Positions 26,551-35,237 of a stretch of 38,628 bases of DNA are shown in pieces. Origin of the DNA: an uncultured Verrucomicrobiota bacterium (lineage in GTDB: Bacteria; Verrucomicrobiota; Verrucomicrobiia; Opitutales; Seribacteraceae); the NCBI GenBank assembly GCA_902612125.1, contig CACMBV010000021.1:1-38628 (forward strand). Direction: 5' to 3'. The translations under genes and the position numbers were made by a program. The notes under the pieces are model-generated. The model worked only from the letters and a program-made list of their open reading frames with translations, was not told the origin of the DNA and did not search any database. Within the stretch, counting starts at the first letter, position 1; each line of letters opens with the position of its first letter.

Positions 26551-27720
26551 ATGCCTGAGACATTCATTTTTTCATCTGAATCCGTTGGAGAGGGTCATCC
26601 TGATAAAGTATCAGATTCCATATCTGACGCTATTTTGGATGCGTGTTTAGAACAGGATCCACATAGTCGTGTGGCTTGTGAAACTTTAGTCAAGAGTAAC
26701 TGCGTCACCATTGCTGGGGAAATTACCACTTCATCCAAGTTTGATTACGAAGGGGTTGTTCGAGAGGCAATCCGTGAAATTGGATATATTAATGACGATG
26801 ACATTTTTCATGCTGATAAAGTTTTTGTAACCAATCAATTAACAGCACAGTCGCGAGATATCGGACAGGGTGTTGATGCAAATGCCGCGGAAGGGAAGGG
26901 TACTGCTGAACAGGGAGCCGGAGACCAGGGAATCATGTTTGGTTACGCCTGCAACGAAACCGAAGAGTTGATGCCCGCTCCGGTCATGTTTGCCCATCTT
27001 ATTTTGCGCAAAATGGCGGATGTTCGAAAGAATAGCTCAGAAGCACCCTGGCTTCGTCCGGATTGCAAGTCACAGGTTGCACTCAAGTATGAACATGGAG
27101 AAATGGTGGGAATCGAAAATGTTGTGGTTTCGACTCAACATGCCGAAGCGGCCGACAATGAAACCATTCGATCCTTTATCATCGAGGAAATTATCAAGCC
27201 CACCCTCCCATCTAATCTCCTTTCCAGTGAAACTGAATATCTGATAAATCCTACGGGTCGATTTGTCGTAGGAGGGCCTGAAGGAGATTCCGGTCTGACC
27301 GGCCGTAAAATTATTGTGGATACCTACGGTGGTTGGGGTCGTCATGGCGGAGGCGCATTCTCCGGTAAAGATCCCAGCAAAGTCGATCGTTCGGCTGCCT
27401 ACATGTGCCGATGGGTTGCTAAGAATGTGGTAGCGGCTGGGTTGGCCGATCGGGCTGAACTTCAGGTTGCCTATGCGATTGGACACCCTCATCCCACCAG
27501 TATTACCATCGATTGTTTTGGGACGGAAAAGGTGGAGGAAAGTAAAATCCAGGAGTCAGTTCATCATGTATTTAATTTCAAACCAGCCGAGATTGTTTCT
27601 CAACTTGATCTTCTCCGCCCTATTTACAGATCAACAACCCATTATGGCCACTTCGGGAAAGCCGATTTGCCCTGGGAACAAACCAATAAAACCGAAGATC
27701 TCAAGGCCGCCATTTCATAA
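26551..27720 (+). CDS. metK: S-adenosylmethionine synthetase
   Basis: Makes S-adenosylmethionine from methionine and ATP in the cytoplasm; essential in most bacteria. The protein from ATG 26551 is 389 residues, the normal family length. Conserved regions: GHPDKVSD (14-21), [20 protein letters not shown] with the adenine/ATP-binding GAGDQG near 123, and the phosphate loop [19 protein letters not shown] near 267. An in-frame TTG at 26515 would add 12 non-family residues; ATG 26551 is preferred because [20 protein letters not shown] is the usual N-terminus and GGAG lies eight bases upstream. It is followed 42 bases later by ahcY, so the two methyl-cycle genes probably form one operon. No SAM riboswitch was recognised; the short leader contains only the palindrome at 26482. 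Confidence 0.97.
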   Translation: MPETFIFSSESVGEGHPDKVSDSISDAILDACLEQDPHSRVACETLVKSNCVTIAGEITTSSKFDYEGVVREAIREIGYINDDDIFHADKVFVTNQLTAQSRDIGQGVDANAAEGKGTAEQGAGDQGIMFGYACNETEELMPAPVMFAHLILRKMADVRKNSSEAPWLRPDCKSQVALKYEHGEMVGIENVVVSTQHAEAADNETIRSFIIEEIIKPTLPSNLLSSETEYLINPTGRFVVGGPEGDSGLTGRKIIVDTYGGWGRHGGGAFSGKDPSKVDRSAAYMCRWVAKNVVAAGLADRAELQVAYAIGHPHPTSITIDCFGTEKVEESKIQESVHHVFNFKPAEIVSQLDLLRPIYRSTTHYGHFGKADLPWEQTNKTEDLKAAIS

Positions 27721-27762
27721 TCTATTCTGATCTATTATATCATCCAATTCGTTATCTAAAGC

Positions 27763-29211
27763 ATGACCACTATGACACAAACACTCACTCCAACCCTAGA
27801 CTACAAAGTAGCTGATATCACACTTGCTGAGTTTGGCCGTAAAGAAATTTCCATCGCGGAACATGAAATGCCAGGCTTGATGGCAACCCGTGAGAAATAC
27901 GGTCCCCTAAAACCTCTTGCTGGCGTCAAAATCATGGGTTCTCTACACATGACTATACAAACCGCGGTGCTTATTGAAACGCTCGTTGACCTCGGAGCCG
28001 ATGTTAGATGGTGTTCATGCAACATTTTTTCAACCCAAGATCATGCCGCTGCCGCCATTGCCGCCGCAGGAATCCCCGTTTTTGCCTGGAAAGGAGAAAC
28101 TTTGGAAGATTATTGGGATTGCACTTGGAACGCTTTAACTTGGCCCGACGGATCAGGACCCGATCAAATTGTTGATGACGGTGGAGATGCCACTCTATTG
28201 ATTCATAAGGGTTACGAACTCGAAAATGGTAGTGATTGGGTTAACACCCCATCTGAAAGCGAGGAAGAACAGGTCATCAAAGAGCTTCTTAAAAAAACAC
28301 TTTCTGAAAAGCCTGGACATTGGGCCAAAGTCGCGGATGCAGTTGTGGGCGTTTCCGAAGAGACGACCACCGGTGTTCATCGCCTGATTCAAATGCAGGA
28401 AGAAGGCAAACTCCTTTTTCAGGCAATCAATGTCAATGACTCTGTGACCAAGTCCAAATTTGACAACAATTATGGTTGCCGACATTCCTTGGTGGACGGT
28501 ATTAAGCGTGCATTGGATGTATTGATTTCTGGTAAAGTAGCCATGGTTTGCGGGTATGGTGATGTCGGAAAAGGTTCAGCTGATTCATTGGCCAATGAAA
28601 AAGCCCGCGTAATGGTTTCCGAGATTGATCCTATTTGTGCTTTGCAAGCCTGTATGGCTGGATATCAGGTCACTACCATCGAAGACGCCCTCGAAACTGC
28701 CGATATATTTGTTACCACAACTGGCAATAAGGATATCATCACGGCTGAACACATCAGCAAAATGAAAGACCAATCGATCGTTTGCAACATCGGGCATTTC
28801 GACAACGAGATCCAAGTCGTCGAGCTTGAAAATATGCCAGGTGTAACGAAAGAAATTATCAAAGACGACACCGTACCAGGCGGTCCAGTCAGTCGTTTTA
28901 CTTTTCCTGATGGTAAAAGTATCTATTTACTTGCTGAAGGTCGCTTGATCAATCTTGGTTGTGCCACCGGTCATCCGAGTTTCGTCATGTCTAACAGTTT
29001 TACGAACCAAACTATCGCTCAAATCGACATTCGAAATAATCTCGACCGCGAAATTGGTGTTTCTCGATTAAGCAAGGAACTCGACGAAGAGGTTGCCCGT
29101 TTACATTTAGACAAACTGGGTGCTAAATTGACCGAGTTGTCAACTGAACAAGCAGACTACATTGGGGTGCCTGTTAAGGGTCCCTACAAACCTGAGCACT
29201 ATCGTTACTAG
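27763..29211 (+). CDS. ahcY: Adenosylhomocysteinase (S-adenosylhomocysteine hydrolase)
   Basis: NAD+-dependent enzyme that splits S-adenosylhomocysteine to adenosine and homocysteine, removing the inhibitory product of methyltransferases. 482 residues. The N-terminal [17 protein letters not shown] and [21 protein letters not shown] blocks, the substrate-site [16 protein letters not shown], the Rossmann loop [10 protein letters not shown] near 264-273, [10 protein letters not shown], and the canonical C-terminus YKPEHYRY are all present. The 40-residue insertion typical of many bacterial forms is seen around 130-180. The start is ATG 27763; a second ATG three codons later is equally possible. 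The pairing with metK is common in bacteria that recycle SAH by this route instead of Pfs/LuxS. A strong terminator follows. Confidence 0.97.
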   Translation: MTTMTQTLTPTLDYKVADITLAEFGRKEISIAEHEMPGLMATREKYGPLKPLAGVKIMGSLHMTIQTAVLIETLVDLGADVRWCSCNIFSTQDHAAAAIAAAGIPVFAWKGETLEDYWDCTWNALTWPDGSGPDQIVDDGGDATLLIHKGYELENGSDWVNTPSESEEEQVIKELLKKTLSEKPGHWAKVADAVVGVSEETTTGVHRLIQMQEEGKLLFQAINVNDSVTKSKFDNNYGCRHSLVDGIKRALDVLISGKVAMVCGYGDVGKGSADSLANEKARVMVSEIDPICALQACMAGYQVTTIEDALETADIFVTTTGNKDIITAEHISKMKDQSIVCNIGHFDNEIQVVELENMPGVTKEIIKDDTVPGGPVSRFTFPDGKSIYLLAEGRLINLGCATGHPSFVMSNSFTNQTIAQIDIRNNLDREIGVSRLSKELDEEVARLHLDKLGAKLTELSTEQADYIGVPVKGPYKPEHYRY

Positions 29212-29232
29212 GCTCACCCGATCCTCTTACAC

Positions 29233-29265
29233 AAGGGCAGCCCCATCAGGGACTGCCCTTTTTTT
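29233..29265 (+). terminator. Intrinsic terminator after ahcY
   Basis: AAGGGCAG (29233-29240) pairs with CTGCCCTT (29253-29260); inside it CCC and GGG add three pairs around an ATCA loop. The stem runs directly into a run of T residues ending at 29265. A classic Rho-independent terminator, 22 bases past the ahcY stop. Confidence 0.9.
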
Positions 29266-29271
29266 GAGTCA

Positions 29272-29300
29272 TTGACCAGGTGCAATCTAAACAATATGGA
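29272..29300 (+). promoter_or_regulatory. Candidate promoter of obg
   Basis: TTGACC, 17 bases, TATGGA. The -35 box matches at five of six positions, the -10 box only at three. Because the ahcY terminator stands just upstream, obg needs a promoter in this 43-base gap. Prediction by eye. Confidence 0.3.
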
Positions 29301-29308
29301 TAAAACCC

Positions 29309-30298
29309 ATGTTTTTCGACGAAACCAGAGTCTTTCTAAAAGCGGGAAATGGGGGAGATGGTTGTATGTCCTTTCTGCGACAGAAGTATATGCCCAACGG
29401 AGGTCCAAATGGTGGAAATGGGGGTAAAGGGGGAGATCTTATTCTACAGGCAGATGAGAATGTGGCTGATTTGCGGAATTACCATTTTAAGAAACACTGG
29501 AAAGCTAGGAATGGAGAACCGGGCCGGGGAAGCGATCAAAACGGAAAAGGTGGAGATCCATGTATTCTAAAAGTGCCCATGGGAACGGAGATATGGGAAA
29601 TTGATTCGGGAGATATGATTTGTGAACTACTCGAGCACGAACAGGAAGTTCTTCTGCTTGAGGGAGGGAAAGGAGGGCGGGGTAATGCCACATTTAAAAG
29701 TTCAACCAACCAGACACCCAGGCAGTTTACGGAAGGAAAAATGGGAATGGAGGGGGAATTTAAGTTTACCCTTAAGACCATAGCAGACATTGGTCTGGTT
29801 GGCTTCCCCAACGCAGGTAAATCAACCCTTCTCAATGTAATGTCGAATGCCACTCCCAAAATTGATTCTTACCCTTTCACCACGCTTGTGCCAACGGTCG
29901 GGGTGATTGATTATCCCGAGGATTTTAAAACCCTGACCATGGCCGATGTTCCGGGACTCATTGAAGGGGCGGCAGAGAACCGGGGATTGGGCCATCGTTT
30001 TTTACGTCATGTGGAAAGATGTAAACTGCTCTTATTTCTGCTCGATCTTGCCGCCACCGATGGGAGCAGTCCAAGTGATGACTTCGAGCACTTGCGAAAA
30101 GAATTAATTGAATATGATATAAAACTGGGAGAAAAACCATTTGTGGTGGTTGGTAACAAAATGGACGAAGAAAACGCGGCTAAATATGTTACTGAGTTCA
30201 GTCAGCGATTTCCCGGCATCGAACTCCATACCATATCCGCTCTTCTCGGAGACGGATTACCGCATTTAAAAAAGAAACTTCTGGAAAGTTTAAGCTAA
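29309..30298 (+). CDS. obg: Obg/CgtA family GTPase
   Basis: Ribosome-associated GTPase involved in late 50S subunit assembly and stress control. Residues 1 to about 158 form the glycine-rich Obg fold (FFDETRVFLKAGNGGDG, GGPNGGNGGKGGD, GRGSDQNGKGGD). The G domain follows: G1 GFPNAGKST (165-173), switch-region YPFTTLVPTVG, G3 DVPG at 213-216, G4 NKMD at 283-286 and a G5-like SALLG near the end. At 329 residues it lacks the C-terminal OCT domain. In many bacteria obg follows rplU-rpmA, but here it sits alone behind the ahcY terminator. No Shine-Dalgarno is evident before the ATG. Identification is very secure. Confidence 0.97.
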   Translation: MFFDETRVFLKAGNGGDGCMSFLRQKYMPNGGPNGGNGGKGGDLILQADENVADLRNYHFKKHWKARNGEPGRGSDQNGKGGDPCILKVPMGTEIWEIDSGDMICELLEHEQEVLLLEGGKGGRGNATFKSSTNQTPRQFTEGKMGMEGEFKFTLKTIADIGLVGFPNAGKSTLLNVMSNATPKIDSYPFTTLVPTVGVIDYPEDFKTLTMADVPGLIEGAAENRGLGHRFLRHVERCKLLLFLLDLAATDGSSPSDDFEHLRKELIEYDIKLGEKPFVVVGNKMDEENAAKYVTEFSQRFPGIELHTISALLGDGLPHLKKKLLESLS

Positions 30299-30332
30299 AA
30301 AATTTCCTCATGCGATTTTCCAGAGTTTTTTT
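30278..30332 (+). terminator. Possible intrinsic terminator at the obg 3' end
   Basis: CTGGAAA (30281-30287, inside the end of obg) can pair with TTTCCAG (30317-30323), which is followed by AG and seven T residues. The loop is long, about 29 bases, so the call is weak, but the T-run placement is right. Confidence 0.35.
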
Positions 30333-30337
30333 GCTTG

Positions 30338-30361
30338 TTTTACACAAACGCTTGTGCAAAA
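30338..30361. promoter_or_regulatory. Inverted repeat with LacI-family-like core
   Basis: TTTTACACAAAC and GCTTGTGCAAAA form a 24-base inverted repeat with ten of twelve positions symmetric and a central AAACGCTT. A CG centre flanked by A and T runs is the common core of LacI/GalR-family operators. It stands eight bases before the small ORF at 30370. No LacI-type gene is in the window, so the binding protein is unknown. Confidence 0.35.
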
Positions 30362-30369
30362 AGGTGTAG

Positions 30370-30591
30370 ATGGGAAAATATAATGGGGTGGGGAAAACTA
30401 AATTCAAAATTTCGGGTGACCGGGTGGGTAGTCGCCTTCTTCAGGGTGTGGAAAGAAGGATGATATCTCCCTGCCCGATCCCTTCTGATAAGCAGGCGAG
30501 GATTGACCGGATTCTCAAGGAAATGGACGCTACATCCAGAAGGATGGAGCAGATTCTCGGAGTGTTCAACCGAATCAATCGAGGGATGTGA
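30370..30591 (+). CDS. Small hypothetical protein
   Basis: A 73-residue ORF of unknown function. AAGGTG a few bases before the ATG is a reasonable ribosome-binding site. The N-terminal half is basic and glycine-containing (GKYNGVGKTKFKISGDRVGSRLL). The C-terminal half (about 38-73, SDKQARIDRILKEMDATSRRMEQIL) is a predicted amphipathic helix or short coiled coil, suggesting a self-associating or partner-binding protein. It ends in a GTGA overlap with the next small ORF, which supports genuine coupled translation. No signal peptide or membrane segment. I do not recognise the family; a chance ORF remains possible. Confidence 0.5.
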   Translation: MGKYNGVGKTKFKISGDRVGSRLLQGVERRMISPCPIPSDKQARIDRILKEMDATSRRMEQILGVFNRINRGM

Positions 30592-30752
30592 CGGAGAAGC
30601 TAAAAAAAACTCTTGCCAAGGTTGCCTCCCTGATGGGGAGGAAAGGTGGGAAATCCGGAAAAGGGCAGGCTAAAGTACGGGGGAATGCCTCCTATTACCG
30701 AGATATGCAAAGAAAGTCCGTGCAGTCACGGTTGGACAAGGCAAAGAAGTAG
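30588..30752 (+). CDS. Small basic KGG-motif protein
   Basis: A 54-residue ORF starting at GTG inside the stop of the preceding small ORF (GTGA overlap). The product is very basic: an N-terminal amphipathic helix (TEKLKKTLAKVASLMG), then GRKGGKSGKGQAKVRG and a YYRDMQRKSVQSRLDKAKK tail. Small proteins with an RKGGK...G...YYR.MQ.K pattern occur in several bacterial phyla and resemble the short KGG-motif stress proteins, though that link is only by pattern. A nucleic-acid-binding role would fit the charge. The size, the conserved-looking motif and the coupling argue that it is real. Confidence 0.5.
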   Translation: MTEKLKKTLAKVASLMGRKGGKSGKGQAKVRGNASYYRDMQRKSVQSRLDKAKK

Positions 30753-30786
30753 CAGAGTCTCCTAAGAGCAATGGAAGTCAATTTTC

Positions 30787-31572
30787 TTAGGCGGCTTCCC
30801 TGTGCTTTTCAGAACGGGTAAAAATGGGAGTTCTGGTCGTGGAATCGCTCTTGGAATATTGGTACCCGTACGATTTAAAGGTGGAAAGTTCTTCCGTACT
30901 CTCCACCCGGTTGGTAATCAAAAAATGGGCCATGTAACCTCTGGCTTTCTTGGCATAAAAGCTGATAATTTTATATTTCCCGTTCTTTTCATCAAGAAAG
31001 GATGGGGAAATAACTTCCCCATCAATTTTGGAATTCTTGACTGCTTTAAAATATTCCTGGGAAGCCAGGTTAATCACCAGGCCAGATTTATCTTTTTGGA
31101 GATCACGGTTGATCGCATTGACTAGCCGGTCTCCCCAGAAAGCATATAAATCCCTGCCTGCGGGATTACCATAAACGGTCCCCATTTCCAGACGATGGGG
31201 TTGGATTAGATCCAATGGTTTTAAGAGACCATATAAGCCGGAAAGGACTCGGAGTCTCTTCTGGGCATATGTGAAATCAGACTTGGTAAAGTCCCATGCC
31301 CGTAAGCCTTCATAAACATCGCCCTTAAAAGCGAGGACTGCCTGTTTGGCATTCTCTTGATCATGCTTGAGGGCCCATTTTTGAAAACGCCCCTTGTTTA
31401 GATCCGCGAGTTTTGGACTGATGCTCATCAGTTTACCCACTTCATCAGAACTAAGCTTGGAAAGTCCCTGGATTAGATCTTTTGAAAACTCGAGAAATTC
31501 AGGCTGCGTACAGACTCTGGTTTTAGCAAGGGATTCAAAGTCTAAAGTTTTAGCGGGGGAAAGAAGTATCAT
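30787..31572 (-). CDS. yaaA: YaaA family peroxide-stress protein (DUF328/UPF0246)
   Basis: A 261-residue cytoplasmic protein of the YaaA family. In E. coli YaaA is induced by OxyR and lowers free intracellular iron during peroxide stress; it also has DNA-binding properties. The N-terminus MILLSPAKTLDFES is the family signature and sets the start at 31572; an upstream in-frame ATG would add 31 residues with no family similarity. Further landmarks are FKGDVYEGL, LRVLSGLYGLLKPLDLIQPHRLEMGT, FWGDRL, NLASQEYFKAV and FYAKKARG, all in the expected order. Length and conserved residues indicate an intact gene. It is divergent from the secreted protein gene at 31684 and convergent with the small ORF pair. 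Confidence 0.95.
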   Translation of the reverse strand: MILLSPAKTLDFESLAKTRVCTQPEFLEFSKDLIQGLSKLSSDEVGKLMSISPKLADLNKGRFQKWALKHDQENAKQAVLAFKGDVYEGLRAWDFTKSDFTYAQKRLRVLSGLYGLLKPLDLIQPHRLEMGTVYGNPAGRDLYAFWGDRLVNAINRDLQKDKSGLVINLASQEYFKAVKNSKIDGEVISPSFLDEKNGKYKIISFYAKKARGYMAHFLITNRVESTEELSTFKSYGYQYSKSDSTTRTPIFTRSEKHREAA

Positions 31573-31629
31573 TTTATAAAACTTATTAGTTCCTGGATTG
31601 AATTCAAGATGAGAAAAAGTAAAAAAAAT

Positions 31630-31658
31630 TTGAATTATGTAAATAACAGAGGTATGTA
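31630..31658 (+). promoter_or_regulatory. Candidate promoter for the secreted protein gene at 31684
   Basis: TTGAAT, 17 bases, TATGTA, giving a start of transcription near 31665 and a leader of about 20 bases. The -35 and -10 boxes each match four of six consensus bases. It sits in the divergent region between yaaA and the 31684 gene. Prediction by eye. Confidence 0.35.
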
Positions 31659-31683
31659 AATACACTAATCATCTATTTATCTT

Positions 31684-32358
31684 ATGAAAAACTCACTACT
31701 TATCCTTATCTTATCCTCTGTTTCATCTTCATTCTTATATTCTCAAGAAGTTTATGGAGAACGCTTATCCCCTTATATCGATGGGAGAGGTGCCGACCTT
31801 TACAACGAAGCAAATAAAACGGCGGTCAACCCAAGTTTACTCTCGAAATCTGAACTTAGGGTAGCGGAGAAACACGCGTTGAGAAGAAAGATCATGCTCA
31901 TGGCTGAGGCAAATCGGCGTTTACACTTTGATATTATCGAAACCCGCAGCAATGCCCGCAAAGCATATCGGGCCCAAAGTCATGAAAATATGATTGCCGA
32001 TGCCTGGCACAACAGTCCAACTGGCAGAAGGGATGGTCGTACTTGGAGTGATTTGTATGATGATGAGAGAAATGAATTTAGGTTGCGTTACATACAGTTT
32101 TACAATCAGAAGAAAAATACACCGCGTATGATTCCAGTGACATCCAGATTTTATGTTTCCGAGGAGGAGTTTTCATCTGCATGGAAGAAAAATCCCGTTA
32201 GCAAAAGAGACGGTCGTAGATGGGATGAAATACCCGAAGGTTCTGAAAAAGAAAAACTTCGGGAAAAATACCGTAATTTTAAAGAAGCCAATCATGGTTG
32301 GTTGAATTCCGATGGTAATCCATTGCACGCTTCCAATTCTTTTGCCGGTGGGATTTAA
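31684..32358 (+). CDS. Secreted protein with two RDGR repeats
   Basis: A 224-residue exported protein of unknown function. Residues 1 to about 20 are a signal peptide ending in LYSQ. Two copies of a motif of about 37 residues follow: 105-141 (ADAWHNSPTGRRDGRTW...) and 164-200 (SSAWKKNPVSKRDGRRW...). Each has AW..(S/N)P...(R)RDGR.W, an acidic turn, and a basic helix ending in F.(N/K)... The spacing suggests a short helical tandem domain. The region from about 50 to 95 is helical and basic (LRVAEKHALRRKIMLMAEANRRL). Composition is charged and soluble, so periplasmic or secreted. Its neighbours, yaaA and a TerB-like gene, do not point to a role. Confidence 0.7.
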   Translation: MKNSLLILILSSVSSSFLYSQEVYGERLSPYIDGRGADLYNEANKTAVNPSLLSKSELRVAEKHALRRKIMLMAEANRRLHFDIIETRSNARKAYRAQSHENMIADAWHNSPTGRRDGRTWSDLYDDERNEFRLRYIQFYNQKKNTPRMIPVTSRFYVSEEEFSSAWKKNPVSKRDGRRWDEIPEGSEKEKLREKYRNFKEANHGWLNSDGNPLHASNSFAGGI

Positions 32359-32377
32359 CCCAACCAAACTATCAGGA

Positions 32378-33328
32378 CTAAACGCTGAAAGTGGTTTTAA
32401 GATGAATATTGCCCATTACCTCTACCCATAATTTTTCGTTAATTTCCAAATACAAGGCAGCGGTCCTTAAATATTCGCATTCTTTGGTCGACATTTCTCT
32501 GTCCAGAAGAATCAATTTAGAAAGGGTTACAAAAATTTGGTTTCTTTCTTCCTGGGTAGTGGCATCCGCCATGGAAAAACATAACTGACTCAGCTGGAGT
32601 TCCGAAACCTGTAAATTACTGGCGATCTTAAGAATGCAATGAGCGACCTGATCGGAAAGCAAGGCATGTTCTTTAATGGTCTTAATGATGAATTCTCTCT
32701 CGACCAGATCGAGATGATCATCTTCCTTGGCAAACCAGCAGAGTACTGCCGCGTAGAGACAAATCTTTTGTAATTCCGGTTTTGAGTGGGGAAGTTCCAG
32801 TTGTTCTTTCAGTACCGCTTTGCGGAAGAGAAAATAAATCGGATTATCAAAAAATTCATGAATGAATTTTTCCCGGCCTCCTTTATCCGGATCCCAGGAT
32901 TTTTGTTGCCGGATGGAATTTTTAAAGAGAAAAAATTTAAGTTTTTTTAGAAATGAACCCACATTGGTGGCAAGGTCATTTTCTAGCTCGGCACTAAAAC
33001 TTTGTTCTTCCCGCGTAATTTCACCGTCCGCCTTGATCACTTTGAGCAGTGCCTCAATGGCCAACTTGGCGTGTCCCTTGTGAAAGACTTTTTCCAGAAA
33101 GTCGTTAATGATCGATTTTTGTTCAGGAGGAGAAATTGGATAAGCCAAATAAATTTTTAATTTTCTCCAGTCTTCAAAACTGATGTACGGGAGCTGCAGA
33201 ACAATTGCCTTGAGACAATTCATCTCTTCCTCATTAAGATCACCATCCACCCAGGCGGCAGCGGCTAATGTTTTACCTAATGAAACATTAAAGGCGGGAT
33301 AAAAATCTTTTCGGGTGATTTCCGGCAT
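32378..33328 (-). CDS. TerB-like domain protein
   Basis: A 316-residue, mostly helical cytoplasmic protein with TerB-like (tellurite-resistance/DjlA-type) helical bundle features. AAAWVDGDLNEEEM (about 18-31) and VIKADGEITREEQ (about 97-109) are the acidic D.D.....EE helices typical of TerB, and a second half repeats the pattern with CWFAKEDDHLDLVEREFI (about 197-214) and LILLDREMSTKECEYL. This suggests two TerB-type bundles in tandem. TerB domains may bind metal and are found in stress and membrane-linked complexes; the role here is unknown. It is convergent with the gene at 31684 (19-base gap) and divergent from the TPS operon. No membrane segment. Confidence 0.7.
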   Translation of the reverse strand: MPEITRKDFYPAFNVSLGKTLAAAAWVDGDLNEEEMNCLKAIVLQLPYISFEDWRKLKIYLAYPISPPEQKSIINDFLEKVFHKGHAKLAIEALLKVIKADGEITREEQSFSAELENDLATNVGSFLKKLKFFLFKNSIRQQKSWDPDKGGREKFIHEFFDNPIYFLFRKAVLKEQLELPHSKPELQKICLYAAVLCWFAKEDDHLDLVEREFIIKTIKEHALLSDQVAHCILKIASNLQVSELQLSQLCFSMADATTQEERNQIFVTLSKLILLDREMSTKECEYLRTAALYLEINEKLWVEVMGNIHLKTTFSV

Positions 33329-33378
33329 AAGAAATTGCTAATTTTGTACGCAGTCTACTTCAAGTAAAGAGAAAAGAG

Positions 33379-33407
33379 TTGATCTATTTTTTTAAAATAT
33401 TTATTAC
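33379..33407 (+). promoter_or_regulatory. Candidate promoter of the two-partner secretion operon
   Basis: TTGATC, 17 bases, TATTAC, each box matching four of six consensus bases. Transcription would begin near 33414, 25 bases before the ATG at 33439. It lies inside a possible TTG-initiated extension of the ORF, which argues that the protein starts at 33439. Prediction by eye. Confidence 0.35.
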
Positions 33408-33438
33408 GAGAAATCACCCTATATTTGAAAGTATTGTG

Positions 33439-35217
33439 ATGATATATTTAAGGTATCGTTTATTGTTTTTATACAAATCACCCTTATTTTTCTGCTCAAT
33501 TGTTTTGTATCTGGTACAAGGTGGCTATGCCAATGAGAAACTGCAGTTCTCATATTATGATGTTTCACAACTGAAATTTTCTTTCGGTGGGATGAAGGAT
33601 GATCTCCCAGACCTTGATGTGCTCGAAGATGTGGAACTCGAACTTAGCGGAAAAATCATCACCGTGGCTGAACTTTTCGTAGGTATTGATAAATCTTTAA
33701 AGTTATCACATCGCGAACTTCAGGAAATTGCGCAACTACCCGTGCAGTATTTAAAATCTCTGGGTTATGAAGGGTTGGTTGCCTTCCCGGATCCCAATCA
33801 AATCGATCCCATTACCGGGAAAGATTTGCGTGACCCTTCCGATCGTTCACTCCGTATGGTGGTCTGGGTATCCCGGGTTGGATCGGTCGAATTTTTGAAT
33901 AACGGAATGAATGATCAGGTTTTTGAAAAATTGTCTACACGGGGAGAGAAACTCTTTTCTGATGAGAAAGGTCAGGGCAAGCCTCTTACGAATGCCCAGT
34001 TTCAATACTGGAAAAGATATGGGAAGGCCTACTCCCGTTCCGCAGTTATTAATTTGACGCCCGGGGACGAGCCGGGGCAGGTCGTTCCCATGGTAAAACT
34101 TGGGCTATCGAAAAAACAGGGAGGGAGTGTTTACGCAAGCAACGCCGGTACGGAGACCACTGGCAAATGGCTGGTGGGCGGTGACTATTTTTATAATCAA
34201 ATTTCGGATCGTGATGACGATCTTCAATTTTCCTACCTCTCCTCAGACACTCAGGAGAGAAAGACAATCAATTTAAAATATTCCGTCCCCGTTATCGTTC
34301 CACAGGTTTTGAATCTGAATGTCCAGGCTGGATATTCCTCGTATGATGCTTCCAGTTTTGCCCTTACCCGCATTGATTTTGAGGGCGAGACCCGTTCTCT
34401 TGATCTTGCCCTTCTGTGGAATCCATTGCATTGGGAGCATGAAAATTATCAGTTCGGCCTGGAATTCGGTTTGCGGGGCGAAAAAGTTGAAGCGGAAAAC
34501 TCATTAATAAATGGACGGGCAGATGCAGATATGCTTACTCCTCGAATGGCCCTTCGTCTAGATACGAAGGGCTCTTATCTCAGAACCATGACCAAGATCG
34601 AGATTCGTCGAAATATGCGCAACATTCCCGAACTCGACCGCTCGCTACTTGGTGGTGTTGGGGTTGTCGATCAATCCACCCGATTGAAAATTAATCATTT
34701 GGAATCCCTAAAAATCGCTAAATGGATACGGGAAAATTTAAACGCTAATCTTCCCGCATACTGGGAGAGACATCATCTAATTTCAAAACTGTCCGCGGAT
34801 CTTGGTTTGGAGAATGAGCGCCATTTACCCCAGCACCAATTTATCAGCGGAGGCACCGGTTCAGTCCGCGGCTATCCCGAGTCTCCCATTGCGGGAGACC
34901 ATGGTTATAATATCAGTGTTGAATACCGTATCCCTTTTGCGTCTGGTGATGCCGGTCCTGAACTGGGTAAGGTTTCCAGCACGCTGATTCCCTATATGGA
35001 CTGGGCGGAAACCTTTGTTGCGAACCCCTTATCCTATGAGTCGGATCGGTCCATACTCGGAGGAGGAATCGGGCTGGAAATGAAATTTTCCAAAGGTCTG
35101 CAAGCCCGCCTCGATTTCGCCAAACCCCTTCGGGAAATAAAGAACGGTAGCACTATCCTGGAGGGTACCCGAAGTAGCGATGAACGTGTACATGCTCTGA
35201 TGGTCTGGGAATTTTAA
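33439..35217 (+). CDS. TpsB-type outer-membrane transporter (ShlB/FhaC-like)
   Basis: A 592-residue Omp85-superfamily barrel that would secrete the TpsA protein encoded next. The signal peptide is residues 1 to about 30 (RYRLLFLYKSPLFFCSIVLYL...). Residues about 35-175 look like a POTRA-type region (a helix LSHRELQEIAQLPVQYLKSLGYEG and strands around it). The C-terminal part from about residue 215 is a 16-strand-type barrel with alternating hydrophobic residues. SGGTGSVRGYPESPIAGDHG near 469-488 is the conserved loop 6 VRGY motif that plugs the pore. The final residue is Phe (VWEF), the usual signal for the BAM machine. The ATG at 33439 is preferred over a TTG 60 bases upstream, which would spoil the signal peptide. 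tpsA follows 20 bases later. Confidence 0.88.
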   Translation: MIYLRYRLLFLYKSPLFFCSIVLYLVQGGYANEKLQFSYYDVSQLKFSFGGMKDDLPDLDVLEDVELELSGKIITVAELFVGIDKSLKLSHRELQEIAQLPVQYLKSLGYEGLVAFPDPNQIDPITGKDLRDPSDRSLRMVVWVSRVGSVEFLNNGMNDQVFEKLSTRGEKLFSDEKGQGKPLTNAQFQYWKRYGKAYSRSAVINLTPGDEPGQVVPMVKLGLSKKQGGSVYASNAGTETTGKWLVGGDYFYNQISDRDDDLQFSYLSSDTQERKTINLKYSVPVIVPQVLNLNVQAGYSSYDASSFALTRIDFEGETRSLDLALLWNPLHWEHENYQFGLEFGLRGEKVEAENSLINGRADADMLTPRMALRLDTKGSYLRTMTKIEIRRNMRNIPELDRSLLGGVGVVDQSTRLKINHLESLKIAKWIRENLNANLPAYWERHHLISKLSADLGLENERHLPQHQFISGGTGSVRGYPESPIAGDHGYNISVEYRIPFASGDAGPELGKVSSTLIPYMDWAETFVANPLSYESDRSILGGGIGLEMKFSKGLQARLDFAKPLREIKNGSTILEGTRSSDERVHALMVWEF

Positions 35218-35237
35218 ATCTTTGAGAATCTATCCTT

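Noticed and set aside
30370-30752. Toxin-antitoxin pair
   Set aside because: Two small coupled genes fit the size, but neither product shows a toxin or antitoxin motif that I recognise.
31573-31665. Longer N-terminus of YaaA from the ATG at 31665
   Set aside because: The added residues have no family similarity, and the canonical N-terminus MILLSPAKT begins at 31572.
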